This document shows positions 36,822-46,228 of a stretch of DNA of 64,000 nucleotides, piece after piece; within the stretch, counting starts at the first letter, position 1, and each line of letters opens with the position of its first letter. Below the pieces are notes generated by a model. That model was given only the letters and a program-made list of their open reading frames with translations, had not been told where the DNA came from and ran no database searches. Source of the stretch: CAVTHW01 sp963734625 (GTDB lineage: Bacteria; Acidobacteriota; Terriglobia; Bryobacterales; Bryobacteraceae); assembly GCA_963734625.1 (NCBI GenBank), contig CAVTHW010000014.1, positions 1 through 64,000 on the forward strand, in the 5' to 3' direction. Made by a program: the position numbers and the translations under genes.

Positions 36822-38201
36822 TCAGGATCGGCCCACCATCTCCTGCACGTTGATGGGGAGCTTGGTCAACCGCTCGACCCGGGTACCGTATTTCCCGAGG
36901 GTGTTCTCGATCACACAGTAGTCGAAACCGGGGATTACGACATCGTACCAACTGTCGCCGATACCACGGAGAGCAACATCCAGCATCGTCACGATCCGCT
37001 GGCCTAAGGGCTCGTGACTGTCCAGGGTAATAGCTCCAAAGAACTCCTGGCATTCCGTGTAACCCGAATTGTGCGTGCCCGTATAAGGTTTGAGAGTGGC
37101 CAACTCGACCCTCTTGCCCAACCGCCGCGACACCTCTTCTGACCGGCCCTCGAAATAGCGGACTAATGCGTCTTCCTGCAGGCGAGCGGGAAGGTTCTCC
37201 GCCGCCACCTTGCGATACCAGGTTTCACCAACCTCGTATGCGCCCTCCACCAAATCAAACCAGTATCGCTGATCTTCGGCAACGCGCAACGGGTCCTCAA
37301 CAGCAATTACTGATCTGCGGACGCAGGCCGTAAGGCCATCGCGTTTAGGGGCAACCCCAAGATGGACCCAATCGTTTTCTCGAATGGGACGGTTCAGCGC
37401 AGGACCGATCAGGGTCCGGTTCGCTTCGTTGGCGCCGACCATGATCTTGAAGCCGTCGGATTCCGACCCCAGCATACGCCCGACCCAGGCGCCCCAAGCC
37501 GCCACTTCGGTCTCCAGGCGGCCAGGGCGTAGGACAGCCAGCATGGCACTCAACATCGCGTCTGCGATCGTACAGGCATCCGCAATGAGACGCATCTCTA
37601 GCTCACTCTTCTCGTACTTCACGCGATAATACAACTCCTGCGCGTCAACAACTCCTTCGCGCCCGTAGAGGCTCTCGAGGTACTGCACTATGCTCGCAGG
37701 GATTACCTGCCTTGGTGTGAGGAGGGCAATGTGGTCGACCTGCTGCTGCGCTGCCGCGGCGATGACATCCTCCAAGCGCTCTGCGGCAATCGGGTACTTC
37801 TCGTCAGCAAGTTGGAGCAGTTCGATTTTATGGACAATGGCCCCCGCGCGACCAGCTAGCTGCTCAGCGACATAGCCACCCTCCAGTCCCGCCGCCACGT
37901 GAAAGCCGTTAGGTCCAACCACACCTGCGACTTGCTCGATCGACACATTCGTGTTCCCGCCAAGATAAGGCACGTCTCCGGAATACTGCTCGTCAGAAAA
38001 CACAAAGCCGACTACATGACCGTGGCTCTGCAGCGCCGCGTTCACTCTTGCTAAACGCGAGCTAAACTCCTCTTTTGGAGCCATTAGAGTGCGATCTATC
38101 GCTGGAGTATTCTCGAGAACTCGGATTACAGCCTCAAAATCACGCCGCTGGTCGGATTGCCGTGTATTGTAAGAGTCCGGCACTTTTTCACTCGTCGCCA
38201 T
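36822..38201 (-). CDS. M24-fold (aminopeptidase P/creatinase-like) protein, degenerate site
   Basis: The protein has 459 residues. An N-terminal creatinase-like domain (about 40-190) is followed by a pita-bread domain (about 200-450). The usual metal ligands of M24 peptidases are largely absent: the D..G..SD region reads DWVHLGVAPKRDGLTACV, and the GHGIG..H..P region reads GTHNSGYTECQEFF. It is therefore probably not a metallopeptidase; creatinase-type enzymes of the fold work without metal. It is the last gene of the minus-strand amino-sugar operon. AAAGGAG lies upstream of the ATG. Confidence 0.72.
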   Translation of the reverse strand: MATSEKVPDSYNTRQSDQRRDFEAVIRVLENTPAIDRTLMAPKEEFSSRLARVNAALQSHGHVVGFVFSDEQYSGDVPYLGGNTNVSIEQVAGVVGPNGFHVAAGLEGGYVAEQLAGRAGAIVHKIELLQLADEKYPIAAERLEDVIAAAAQQQVDHIALLTPRQVIPASIVQYLESLYGREGVVDAQELYYRVKYEKSELEMRLIADACTIADAMLSAMLAVLRPGRLETEVAAWGAWVGRMLGSESDGFKIMVGANEANRTLIGPALNRPIRENDWVHLGVAPKRDGLTACVRRSVIAVEDPLRVAEDQRYWFDLVEGAYEVGETWYRKVAAENLPARLQEDALVRYFEGRSEEVSRRLGKRVELATLKPYTGTHNSGYTECQEFFGAITLDSHEPLGQRIVTMLDVALRGIGDSWYDVVIPGFDYCVIENTLGKYGTRVERLTKLPINVQEMVGRS

Positions 38202-38267
38202 CGAACCTCACACTCCTTTCGTCTCGCATAACACAATCAGTGTGTCCTCTGTTCGTGCGGTCCGTCA

Positions 38268-39578
38268 TCATGAAGAAGACCTAGGCGGCTTGGGCGAGAC
38301 GCTCCAAGTTTTCTCGTCGAAGTACAAGGGGCGCGCCTCACGGTACGACTGCACTGACATCGTCACAAGCACTTGGGGGCGGGCGGCGGTCTCCACGTCC
38401 AGATTCGGCTTTGAGCGGCTTCGAACGCAATCGAGGAAGTTCTGGATGTGAGCCGGAACGTTGGGCTGCATTCCAACTGGAATTACCTTTTCCGCGGTCC
38501 CGAACTTCTCCCTGTACGCCTTATATTTGTCGTCAGATTGGACTCTCCTGGTCTCGGGACGCAGAGTGATGTGGTCCGTGATTCCCTCGAATCGTCCATT
38601 GTCCATCACCGTGATGGTGCCAAGGTCACCCAGGATCGAGGCCGGAATGTGCGTGCTGTTATTCTGGGTCGAGATCAGCACCAGACTGTGTCCCTTCGGA
38701 TAAACCGCCATCAGGTGGTACGTGTCGGGAACCTCGCCCTCCTTGTGGATGAATTGGCCTCCGCTCGCCATTACCTGATACGGGAACTGAGGTTCTCCCC
38801 AGCAAATGTTCAGTGGCGCGGCACAGTGGAAAAACAGGTCCGTCGCGATCCCGCCCGAGTAGTCCCAGTACTTGCGGAACCGGAAAAACCGGTCGGGATC
38901 CCAAGCGCGTTTCGGGGCGTTACCCAAAAAAGTGTTCCAATCGACGTAGTTATCACCCTTGCCTTGTGGACTGGCGTCCGCATCCAGCGGCCAGTTCCAT
39001 ATGGCCTGATTGCCGCAATAGGATCCCTGGCTCAACACCATCTTCCCGATAGCGCCGTCGGCGATTGCATCCCTTGTCTTGTACCATTGGTCCGAGGAGC
39101 AGGTCTGTGAGCCTATCTGGACGATCCGTCTGGTCTCCTTAACAACCTGGGTTAATTGCCTGGCTTCCTCGATCGTGTGGCACATCGGCTTTTCCAGGTA
39201 CACGTCTTTGCCCGCGCGCATCGCGGCAATCGCGAGGGGGGCATGCCAGTGATCGGGGGTGGCGACAATAATTGCGTCCACGTCCTTGCGGCTGATGATC
39301 TCGCGGTAATCCGGAGTGCCATCGCACTTGAGGCGCTCTTTGGTGGTTCTGACGCGCTTCTGGTACAGATCACAAACGGCTACCACTTGGCAGGCGTTCG
39401 TCTTGCTGCCGATGCCAGCAAACTGATCCGATATGTAGGAACCGCGGTTCCCCAGACCAATCGCGGCCACATTGATCCGGTCGTTGGCGCCCAGGATTCT
39501 GGCGGACTGGGCCGTAAGGGCCACACCCGTTACTGCCACGCTTTTCAAAAACTCTCTTCGTTTGGGGTCTTCCAACAT
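38268..39578 (-). CDS. Tat-exported Gfo/Idh/MocA oxidoreductase
   Basis: The protein has 436 residues. The signal is KRREFLKSVAVTGVAL, the nucleotide strand is IGLGNRG, followed by ATPDHWHA and LEKPMCHTIEEA. The remainder has the usual CGNQAIWNWPLD and YWDYSGGIATDLFFH segments of exported family members. There is no low-complexity insert. It starts 16 bases after the GH2 gene stop and ends 66 bases before the M24 gene, within the same operon. A role in oxidising the sugar released by the GH2 enzymes is inferred. Confidence 0.88.
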   Translation of the reverse strand: MLEDPKRREFLKSVAVTGVALTAQSARILGANDRINVAAIGLGNRGSYISDQFAGIGSKTNACQVVAVCDLYQKRVRTTKERLKCDGTPDYREIISRKDVDAIIVATPDHWHAPLAIAAMRAGKDVYLEKPMCHTIEEARQLTQVVKETRRIVQIGSQTCSSDQWYKTRDAIADGAIGKMVLSQGSYCGNQAIWNWPLDADASPQGKGDNYVDWNTFLGNAPKRAWDPDRFFRFRKYWDYSGGIATDLFFHCAAPLNICWGEPQFPYQVMASGGQFIHKEGEVPDTYHLMAVYPKGHSLVLISTQNNSTHIPASILGDLGTITVMDNGRFEGITDHITLRPETRRVQSDDKYKAYREKFGTAEKVIPVGMQPNVPAHIQNFLDCVRSRSKPNLDVETAARPQVLVTMSVQSYREARPLYFDEKTWSVSPKPPRSSS

Positions 39579-39594
39579 GGCATCTTCTTCCTTC

Positions 39595-42402
39595 TCAGGG
39601 CTGGACCTGCTCAGTCTTCACATTCCAGCCTTCCACCTCTACCTGAACCGCCGCCAGAGGCTGATCCCTTCGTTGGACCCGGCTTCCCGCCGCCGGCGGG
39701 ACAAGGTCTCTTGTGTTATAGGTGGCCGTAACCTGGCGGCTCTCGCCGGGCAGCAACGCGAAATAGTTGTCCTGCCACAGCACGGGCAGCACCTCGTCGT
39801 CGCTGACGCCCTCACTCTGGCGGGTCGTGCGCCCCGTCGGTGGTCTTTTCACCTTCAACCGCACTGCGAAGGCGAGCGTCGAGCTCGGATTCCGTAGGGT
39901 AACAGTAGTGGAGCCTTCGGACTCCCCGACCTTCGACTGCGCCGTTACATCCAGATCGACCTGCGGCAGCGTGCTCAGGGCTGTATAGTCGGCGAACGTC
40001 TTAGTTGGGATGGAGGTGGCGATGGTTTGGAAAGGAGCAGCGGAATTCGGGGTGACTTTGGCGAAGTCGACCTCCTCCGGTTTCGTCGAAAGCCAGTAGA
40101 AATTCCTGCTAACCAGGTTGCCAGACGACTCAAGCGTCAGGTTCACAAAATAAGTGGTGGTGAGGCCCTCAATCGCCGGCAAGGTGAACACGCGCGTGCT
40201 GCTGTCGCCTCCCACATCGAGCGTCGCCTCGCGGGAGAACTTCGCAGTCATGTCCAGGTTGTACACCTTGGCCGTTACCTTCAGGCCGGGGAAAGATCGG
40301 TAATACGAGTTCACCACCACGATCGAGTGGTCGTCGTACGAATACTGCACGTGCAGCGGCTCGCATGCGCTCTTAACGCCAAAGTACGAGCCGCCGGGGC
40401 GGAGATACCAATCGTAAAGGTGCCAGATCATGCTGGGCCAGGCGTTGTTCAGCATCCACTGGATGACGCCGGTAGAGGTGTACTTGTTGCGGCCGAAAGC
40501 TTCCATCATCGCCCGGTGGCCCTCGTAGGCCATCACCTGTGCCTTTTGGGCGTAATCCTCGACCGAGGTCGCCTTGCCGTAGCGGACGTCGAGAGCCTCG
40601 GTAAAGATCTTGAGCGTGCGAGACATGCCGCCAGCGTGATATTCCCACCAGTCGTCGACGGGCCAGAGGTGATCTGGCGGCAGCATGCGACGCAGGCTCT
40701 CAATCGGCGGGATCGCAGGACCCGGGCTGGTTTCGGTGTTGAAGCCATGCGCTCCACCAAAGTTGGTGTCGGTCAGCCAGTAGCTCGGGGCGATGTATTC
40801 ATACGGGCCGGTCATCTTAACGCCGCTCGCGCCAGTGACGGCCGCCGGCTTGGCCGTGGCCGAGGACACGTAGGGGTTGGTCCAATCGCACTCCCTGAGC
40901 ACCTGGATGTAAATCTTCTCGATCTTGGCTGGAGGCGGGTTGTCGCTGCCATTCAACCAGGTGAAGACCGATGGATGCCGCTGGAGCCGCCGGATCTGGT
41001 CACGCAAGGACTCGGCGGCGATCATCTCGTCATCCGCATCCCAGGTCTGCCAGCGCTCCCAGTGGTCGCAGCAGCACCAGCCCGGCATCACAAGGATTCC
41101 TAACTCGTCGCAAAGCTCCAAGAAGTGGTCGTCCTCCAGTTTGCCCTCGAGCCGCACCGTGTTCAGGTTCAGGTCGCGGACGTACTTCAACTCGGCCTCC
41201 TGCCGCTCCGGCGTGGAGCGCAGGAGCATGTCGAAGCTGTAGCCGGCGCCGCGGATGAGGATGTTCTTGCCATTGAGGTGGAACAGGCGGTGACCCTGGC
41301 CGTCGACCTCGGAGGTCACCTCGCGGATACCGAAGCGAATGCGGCTGGAATCCGAGACCTGGCCATTGACCTCGAAGTTGAGTTCGAGGGGGTAGAGGTT
41401 CGGCGACCCCACTTGAGCTGGCCACCACAAGCGGGGATTGGCCACCTTCAGTTGCGGGAATTTATCCGGGGTGAAACGGACGACCTGAGTCTCGTTGGCG
41501 CCGAGCCTCACCCGCTGCGAAAACTCGATGTTCTCGATCTGGCCCTTCAGCACACCCTCGATGGCGCGGCTGGCCGCGTTCTTCAGCTCGACCCTCACTG
41601 TGAGCTGGGCCTGGTCGGTGGACGGCAGGTTGAGCTTGGTGAGAACGGCAGGGTAGCGCAGGGCGACCGGCCCAGCGGCGATGATGCGGACGTCGCGCCA
41701 GATGCCCATCTCCTTGTCGGGCGGCATCGGCCCCCAGTCCACCAGGGTAGTCGCAAGATCGTGCGGCTGAGGCGGAAAGACCTCGACAGCCAGCGAATTT
41801 GTATCGCCAGGCTTGGCCGCGGCGGTTACGTCAAACTCGAACAACCGCCACGTGCCGGCCATCGTATCTGACGACGCGATTTGGCGCCCGTTCATCCAGA
41901 CGTTGGCCCGGAAATTGATGCCGTCGAAACCAAGCCGCAGGGTCTTGCCGCGGTACTCGGGGGGCAACTTAAATTCGGTGCGGTACCACCAGGAGTGGCG
42001 GAACGGGCTGTCGGGCGGCATCAACGAACCCGAGAAGTTGCTGAAGATGGGATAGGACGTGCCGGGGATCGACCGCAGGTTCATGCCGAAGTAGGGATCG
42101 GGGTAGATGCGGTTCTGCACGAGGGCACTCAGGACGGTCGAGGGTAGCGTGGTGGTATACCAATCGCGCGCCTTGAACCCTGGAGTCGAAATAGCCGCAC
42201 CGTCCTCGTGCACGTCAGCCGACGACTGGATGGCCCAACCCTCTCGAAGCAGCATTTGGGATTCGGCGCCAGGATCCGCCGCTGCTGCCAGGAGTGTGGA
42301 GGCGGCCAGGTTTGTGACCAGGAAAAGCAATGCTGACATCCGAAAGCCAATAGCGCAACAATTCGACCCACACCTTGCTCTGTTAGTTGATCGTGTGCAC
42401 AT
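39595..42402 (-). CDS. Exported GH2 exo-beta-D-glucosaminidase-like hydrolase
   Basis: The protein has about 935 residues. A signal peptide (about 20-42) precedes a GH2 sugar-binding domain (YRTEFKLP, DGINFRANVWMNGRQIA), an immunoglobulin-like domain and the TIM barrel. The barrel has NGSDNPP and GFNTETSPGPAIP, matching the acid/base Asp and nucleophile Glu motifs of CsxA-type exo-chitosanases (GSD and NSETS). It should remove GlcN from chitosan-like oligosaccharides outside the cytoplasm. Two adjacent ATGs (42405 and 42402) follow AGGGAG; the second has better spacing. A paralogue lies at 43472-46129 in the same operon. Confidence 0.85.
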   Translation of the reverse strand: MCTRSTNRARCGSNCCAIGFRMSALLFLVTNLAASTLLAAAADPGAESQMLLREGWAIQSSADVHEDGAAISTPGFKARDWYTTTLPSTVLSALVQNRIYPDPYFGMNLRSIPGTSYPIFSNFSGSLMPPDSPFRHSWWYRTEFKLPPEYRGKTLRLGFDGINFRANVWMNGRQIASSDTMAGTWRLFEFDVTAAAKPGDTNSLAVEVFPPQPHDLATTLVDWGPMPPDKEMGIWRDVRIIAAGPVALRYPAVLTKLNLPSTDQAQLTVRVELKNAASRAIEGVLKGQIENIEFSQRVRLGANETQVVRFTPDKFPQLKVANPRLWWPAQVGSPNLYPLELNFEVNGQVSDSSRIRFGIREVTSEVDGQGHRLFHLNGKNILIRGAGYSFDMLLRSTPERQEAELKYVRDLNLNTVRLEGKLEDDHFLELCDELGILVMPGWCCCDHWERWQTWDADDEMIAAESLRDQIRRLQRHPSVFTWLNGSDNPPPAKIEKIYIQVLRECDWTNPYVSSATAKPAAVTGASGVKMTGPYEYIAPSYWLTDTNFGGAHGFNTETSPGPAIPPIESLRRMLPPDHLWPVDDWWEYHAGGMSRTLKIFTEALDVRYGKATSVEDYAQKAQVMAYEGHRAMMEAFGRNKYTSTGVIQWMLNNAWPSMIWHLYDWYLRPGGSYFGVKSACEPLHVQYSYDDHSIVVVNSYYRSFPGLKVTAKVYNLDMTAKFSREATLDVGGDSSTRVFTLPAIEGLTTTYFVNLTLESSGNLVSRNFYWLSTKPEEVDFAKVTPNSAAPFQTIATSIPTKTFADYTALSTLPQVDLDVTAQSKVGESEGSTTVTLRNPSSTLAFAVRLKVKRPPTGRTTRQSEGVSDDEVLPVLWQDNYFALLPGESRQVTATYNTRDLVPPAAGSRVQRRDQPLAAVQVEVEGWNVKTEQVQP

Positions 42403-42488
42403 CATCGACTCCCTAACTTCACGTCTTTCGCCTCCGCGGTTGCCGGCTTGGACCACCTCGCCGTCCAAACGAAACACCGCCTAGAAAC

Positions 42489-43418
42489 TCACCGTGAAGC
42501 GCTGTCACGGAGGTACTGCCTGAGGTAAATGGCGCTCTGGCGCAGCGCGGCCATCCGGCTTTCCTGCGTCCCTTCGTAAGCGCGATCCTCCACCTCAATG
42601 CAAACCGGACCGTCGTAGCCGGTCTCGCTTAGTACCGAGAAGAACTTCGCCCAATTCACGTCCCCGAGCCCCGGAAGCTTTGGCGTGTGGAACTCCAGCG
42701 GTGTCGCCATGATACCGACGTCGTTCAGGCGTTCCGTGTCGACCCGCGCGTCTTTGGCGTGCACATGAAAGATACGCCCGCCAAATTCGCGCAGCGCCTG
42801 GAGGTAGTCGATACGTTGCCAGACGAGGTGGGAGGGGTCAAAGTTGAGCCCGAAGTTGGCTTCGGGAATCTCCTTGAACATCCGGCGCCAGATAGCGGGA
42901 GTGTGCGCCAGGTTCTTCCCGCCGGGCCATTCATCGCGTGTGAAGAACATAGGGCAGTTCTCGATGCCGATCCGCACGCCCTGCTCCAACGCGTATCGCA
43001 CCAGCGGGGGCCAGACTTCTAGAAACCGGGGCCAGTTCTCCTCCACCGAGCGCGCCGGGTCGCGTCCGATGAACGTATTCACAACCCCCACGCCGAGCAT
43101 CTTGGCCGCCGCGATCACCTGTCGCAGATGATCAATGTACACTTGACTTTCTGCGCGGTCCGAACAGAGGGGGTTGGGATAGTATCCAAGGCCGCTGATC
43201 TCCACACCGGCCGCGGCGCACTGCTTGCGGATTGCCGCGGCTGCGTCGGCGGTCAAGTTAGCCACGTCGATATGGGTGACGCCGGCGTAGCGCCGCTCCG
43301 CCTTTCCCTTCGGCCAGCACATCAGTTCAACGCAGGCAAATCCGCTGGACGAGGCAAACGCCAACAACTCCTCCAGCGATAACTCAGCGAGAATCGCGCT
43401 TACAAATCCAAGTTTCAT
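42489..43418 (-). CDS. Cytoplasmic sugar phosphate isomerase/epimerase
   Basis: The protein has 309 residues without a signal. It is an AP_endonuc_2 TIM barrel beginning MKLGFVSAIL, with likely metal ligands in IENCP (Glu), NFDPSHL (Asp, His), FHVHAKD (His) and CIEVEDR (Glu). This is the complete set found in active xylose-isomerase-like enzymes. It lies between the two GH2 genes, so it should act on a released or oxidised sugar. The exact reaction is unknown. Confidence 0.85.
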   Translation of the reverse strand: MKLGFVSAILAELSLEELLAFASSSGFACVELMCWPKGKAERRYAGVTHIDVANLTADAAAAIRKQCAAAGVEISGLGYYPNPLCSDRAESQVYIDHLRQVIAAAKMLGVGVVNTFIGRDPARSVEENWPRFLEVWPPLVRYALEQGVRIGIENCPMFFTRDEWPGGKNLAHTPAIWRRMFKEIPEANFGLNFDPSHLVWQRIDYLQALREFGGRIFHVHAKDARVDTERLNDVGIMATPLEFHTPKLPGLGDVNWAKFFSVLSETGYDGPVCIEVEDRAYEGTQESRMAALRQSAIYLRQYLRDSASR

Positions 43419-43471
43419 CTTTTCACCTCAAGTTCAGTCCGAGTGCGCGCGCCGGCGAGAAGACGATGCGC

Positions 43472-46129
43472 TTACTCCAAGCCAGTAGCCACGTTCCATC
43501 CATCGAGTGCGATCCAGGACTTGGTTCCACCGAGCAATTTTCGTTGATACGTCGCGGTGATTTCGCGCTTCTCGCCCGGCATCAACTCGAAATAGTTGTC
43601 CCCCCACAGGATGGGGACGACTTCCTTGCCGCCTTTTCCCTTCAGCACACGGAGATGAACCGAAAATGCAAGCTGCGACGTCGGATTCTCGACCGTGACG
43701 CGCTCGATCTGCTCCGTACCCTTCAGCTCCGTGCGGGAAGTGAGTCTGAGCTTCGTAATGGGCAGGCTTTCGAGGGCCGTCAGATCCGCGAAAGTCTTGA
43801 TAGGCGTGTAACGCCCGTTCGAGCCGGCCCAATCCGAGACATCGGGTTGCGTGGAGAGCCAGTAGAAATTAGAACTGACCTGCTTGCCGCCTTCATCCTG
43901 AAGGCTGAGCCTGACGAAGTAGGTTCGGGACAGCCCGGAGATTTCGGGAATCTCAAATACCCGGGTGGCGCTATCCGCGCCGATATCCACAGGCGCTGCC
44001 TTGGAGAACTTCTCGGCGAGGTCCAGATTATAAACCTTGGCCGTGACACTGTGCTTTGGAAAGGAACGGTAATAGGAGTTGACAACCACAATCGACCGGT
44101 CGTCATACGAGTACTGCACGTGCAGCGGTTCACAGGCCTTCTTCGTGCCGAAGTAACCTCCCCCGGGCCTCAGGTAGTAGTCGTAGAGGTGCCAGATGAT
44201 GGAGGGCCAGGCGTTGTTGAGCATCCACTGGATGACACCCGTGGATGTATACTTGTTGCGGCCGAAGGCTTCGAACATGGCTCGCTCGCCTTCGTAGGTC
44301 ATCACCTGGCTCTTCTTCAAGTAATCCTCGAGGTTCTTGGCCTTACCGTAACGGTTCTCCAATGCGTTGGTGAAGACGTTGACATTGCGGTATCCGCCGC
44401 CGCCGGCGTGGAAGTTCCAGAACTCGTCGATAGGCCAGAGATGCTCCTTGGGCAGCATCTCCATCAGACTCTCCAGCACCGGAATTGCGGGACCCGGACT
44501 GGTCTCGGTGTTAAACCCAAAGGCGCCTCCGCGCTGGTGATCCTCCAACCAGTAGCTGGGAGCGACGTATTCGTAGGGCCCGGTCATTTTCACTCCGGTT
44601 GGACCGGCGCCCGGGGTCGTCCGGCGGGTGGCCGAGGATACGTGCGGGTTGGGCCAGTGCTCCTCCTTGAGAACCTTGAGATATACGGCTTCCGCCTCGG
44701 GAGTCGGCGAACTGTCGCTGCCGTAAAGGAAGGTGAACACGCTCGGATGGTTCCGAATCCGACGGAGTTGGTCGCGAAGGGACTCGCCGGCCACCGTGTA
44801 GTCTTCCGGTTTCCAGTTCTTCCACCGTTCCCAATAGGAACAACAACACCAGCCGGGCATTACCAGGACGCCGTAGCTGTCTGTCGTGTCGTAGAAGTGA
44901 TCGTCATTCATCTTGCCTTCGAGCCGAATCGTGTTCAGGTTCATGTCGCGGGTGTAACGGATCTCGTTTTCTTCCCGCTCCGGATCGACGCGAAGCATCA
45001 TGTCGGGGGACCATCCGCCGCCGCGGATCAGGATGTTCTTGCCGTTGATCTTGAACACGCGATGTTCTTGCGCGTCGATCTCCGAAGTGAACTCCCGTAC
45101 GCCGAATTGGACATACTGCTCGTCGGACACGGCGCCGCCGGTCTCAAATGCGATGTGCATCCGATAAAGGTTCTGCGGTCCGAGCCCTGCGGGCCACCAC
45201 AGCTTCGGATTGGAAACGTTGAGCTGCGGATAATCGGCGGGAGTGAACTCGACCCTGGTGAATTCCCGAGCGGCAACCGTGACCTTCTTGGAGACGCTGA
45301 TATTGCCGATTTGGGCTTTGAGCGTGCCCTCGACCGGACGGTCTTGGGTGTTGCGAAGGTTCGCGGCGACGGTCAGGTGAGCCAGTTCCGGCTTCTCCAC
45401 CTTCGTGATCACCTGGGGGTATCGAAGCGCGACCTGGCCGCTGGTCAGGATGTAGACGTCGCGGACCAAGCCCATATCCCTGTCGGCCGGCATCGGATTC
45501 CAGTCCACGAACGTGATGGAGAGATCGTTCTGGGTGGGGGGAATGACCTCGACGGCGAGCGTGTTGACGGCGCCCGGCACGGCCACGGCAGTCACGTCAA
45601 ACTCGAACATCCGATACATGCCGACCACCTGGTCCGAGCTCGCTATCTGGCGCCCGTTCAGCCAGATATTGGCCCTGTTGTTGATGGAGTCGAAGTTCAG
45701 CCACAGCGTTTTGCCCTTTACCGTAGCCGGGAGCTTGAACTCCGTGCGATACCACCACGAGACGCGGAAAGGGCTGTCCTCAGGCGTGGCGGTGCCGGAG
45801 AAGTTTTGGCCGACCTGATAGCTGGTGCCCGGAATTAGTCTGAGATTCATCCCGAAGTACGGATCGGGGTAGAGTTTGTTTTGAACTAGTGCCGCCACCA
45901 CGGTTGAGGGGATGCTAGTCTGATACCAACCTTGGGGCTTGAATTGGCTGATGGAGATCGCGTCACCTTTTTCCGCCACCTTAGCAGAGGATTGGATCGA
46001 CCAGCCCTTTTCCAAGGCTATCCTGGCACCAGCGGCCGTCCGGTCAGTCTGCACCTGGGCAGCCAGGAAGCGGCAAGGCGCCAACCAGAGCACTAACACC
46101 AAGAGAGTGCAGCTCAAGTTCTTCCGCAT
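43472..46129 (-). CDS. Exported GH2 exo-beta-D-glucosaminidase-like hydrolase (paralogue)
   Basis: The protein has about 885 residues. The signal peptide is at 1-20 (LVLWLAP..FLAAQ). The domain order follows the 39595 gene: sugar-binding domain, Ig-like domain, barrel with LYGSDSSP (Asp) and GFNTETSPGPAIP (Glu), and C-terminal beta domains. The barrels share long identical stretches, such as QWMLNNAWPS. Two paralogues in one operon suggest different chain ends or linkages. GGAGG and AAAGG precede the ATG at 46129. A TATACT -10 (46173-46178) and a double palindrome lie just upstream, so this is an internal promoter of the operon. Confidence 0.85.
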   Translation of the reverse strand: MRKNLSCTLLVLVLWLAPCRFLAAQVQTDRTAAGARIALEKGWSIQSSAKVAEKGDAISISQFKPQGWYQTSIPSTVVAALVQNKLYPDPYFGMNLRLIPGTSYQVGQNFSGTATPEDSPFRVSWWYRTEFKLPATVKGKTLWLNFDSINNRANIWLNGRQIASSDQVVGMYRMFEFDVTAVAVPGAVNTLAVEVIPPTQNDLSITFVDWNPMPADRDMGLVRDVYILTSGQVALRYPQVITKVEKPELAHLTVAANLRNTQDRPVEGTLKAQIGNISVSKKVTVAAREFTRVEFTPADYPQLNVSNPKLWWPAGLGPQNLYRMHIAFETGGAVSDEQYVQFGVREFTSEIDAQEHRVFKINGKNILIRGGGWSPDMMLRVDPEREENEIRYTRDMNLNTIRLEGKMNDDHFYDTTDSYGVLVMPGWCCCSYWERWKNWKPEDYTVAGESLRDQLRRIRNHPSVFTFLYGSDSSPTPEAEAVYLKVLKEEHWPNPHVSSATRRTTPGAGPTGVKMTGPYEYVAPSYWLEDHQRGGAFGFNTETSPGPAIPVLESLMEMLPKEHLWPIDEFWNFHAGGGGYRNVNVFTNALENRYGKAKNLEDYLKKSQVMTYEGERAMFEAFGRNKYTSTGVIQWMLNNAWPSIIWHLYDYYLRPGGGYFGTKKACEPLHVQYSYDDRSIVVVNSYYRSFPKHSVTAKVYNLDLAEKFSKAAPVDIGADSATRVFEIPEISGLSRTYFVRLSLQDEGGKQVSSNFYWLSTQPDVSDWAGSNGRYTPIKTFADLTALESLPITKLRLTSRTELKGTEQIERVTVENPTSQLAFSVHLRVLKGKGGKEVVPILWGDNYFELMPGEKREITATYQRKLLGGTKSWIALDGWNVATGLE

Positions 46130-46172
46130 ACCTTTCACCTCCACTTCCCATAAGGTTCTACGGCTGAGCAGC

Positions 46173-46225
46173 AGTATACACCCAATTATCCCGGCATGAA
46201 AGACCGAATTCGGTTCCGAATTCGG
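46173..46225 (-). promoter_or_regulatory. Promoter with double palindromic operator
   Basis: On the minus strand TATACT occupies 46173-46178. About 17 bases upstream is a weak TTTCAT -35 (46196-46201), and just beyond it lie two perfect 10-bp palindromes CCGAATTCGG (46204-46213 and 46216-46225) spaced by two bases. A dimeric regulator bound there would block or help the polymerase. It sits between the SIS gene and the second GH2 gene. Confidence 0.6.
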
Positions 46226-46228
46226 TTT

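Noticed and set aside
42489..46129. Two GH2 genes considered as one duplicated by assembly error
   Set aside because: The proteins differ in length and sequence outside the catalytic region and have separate signals, so they are true paralogues.
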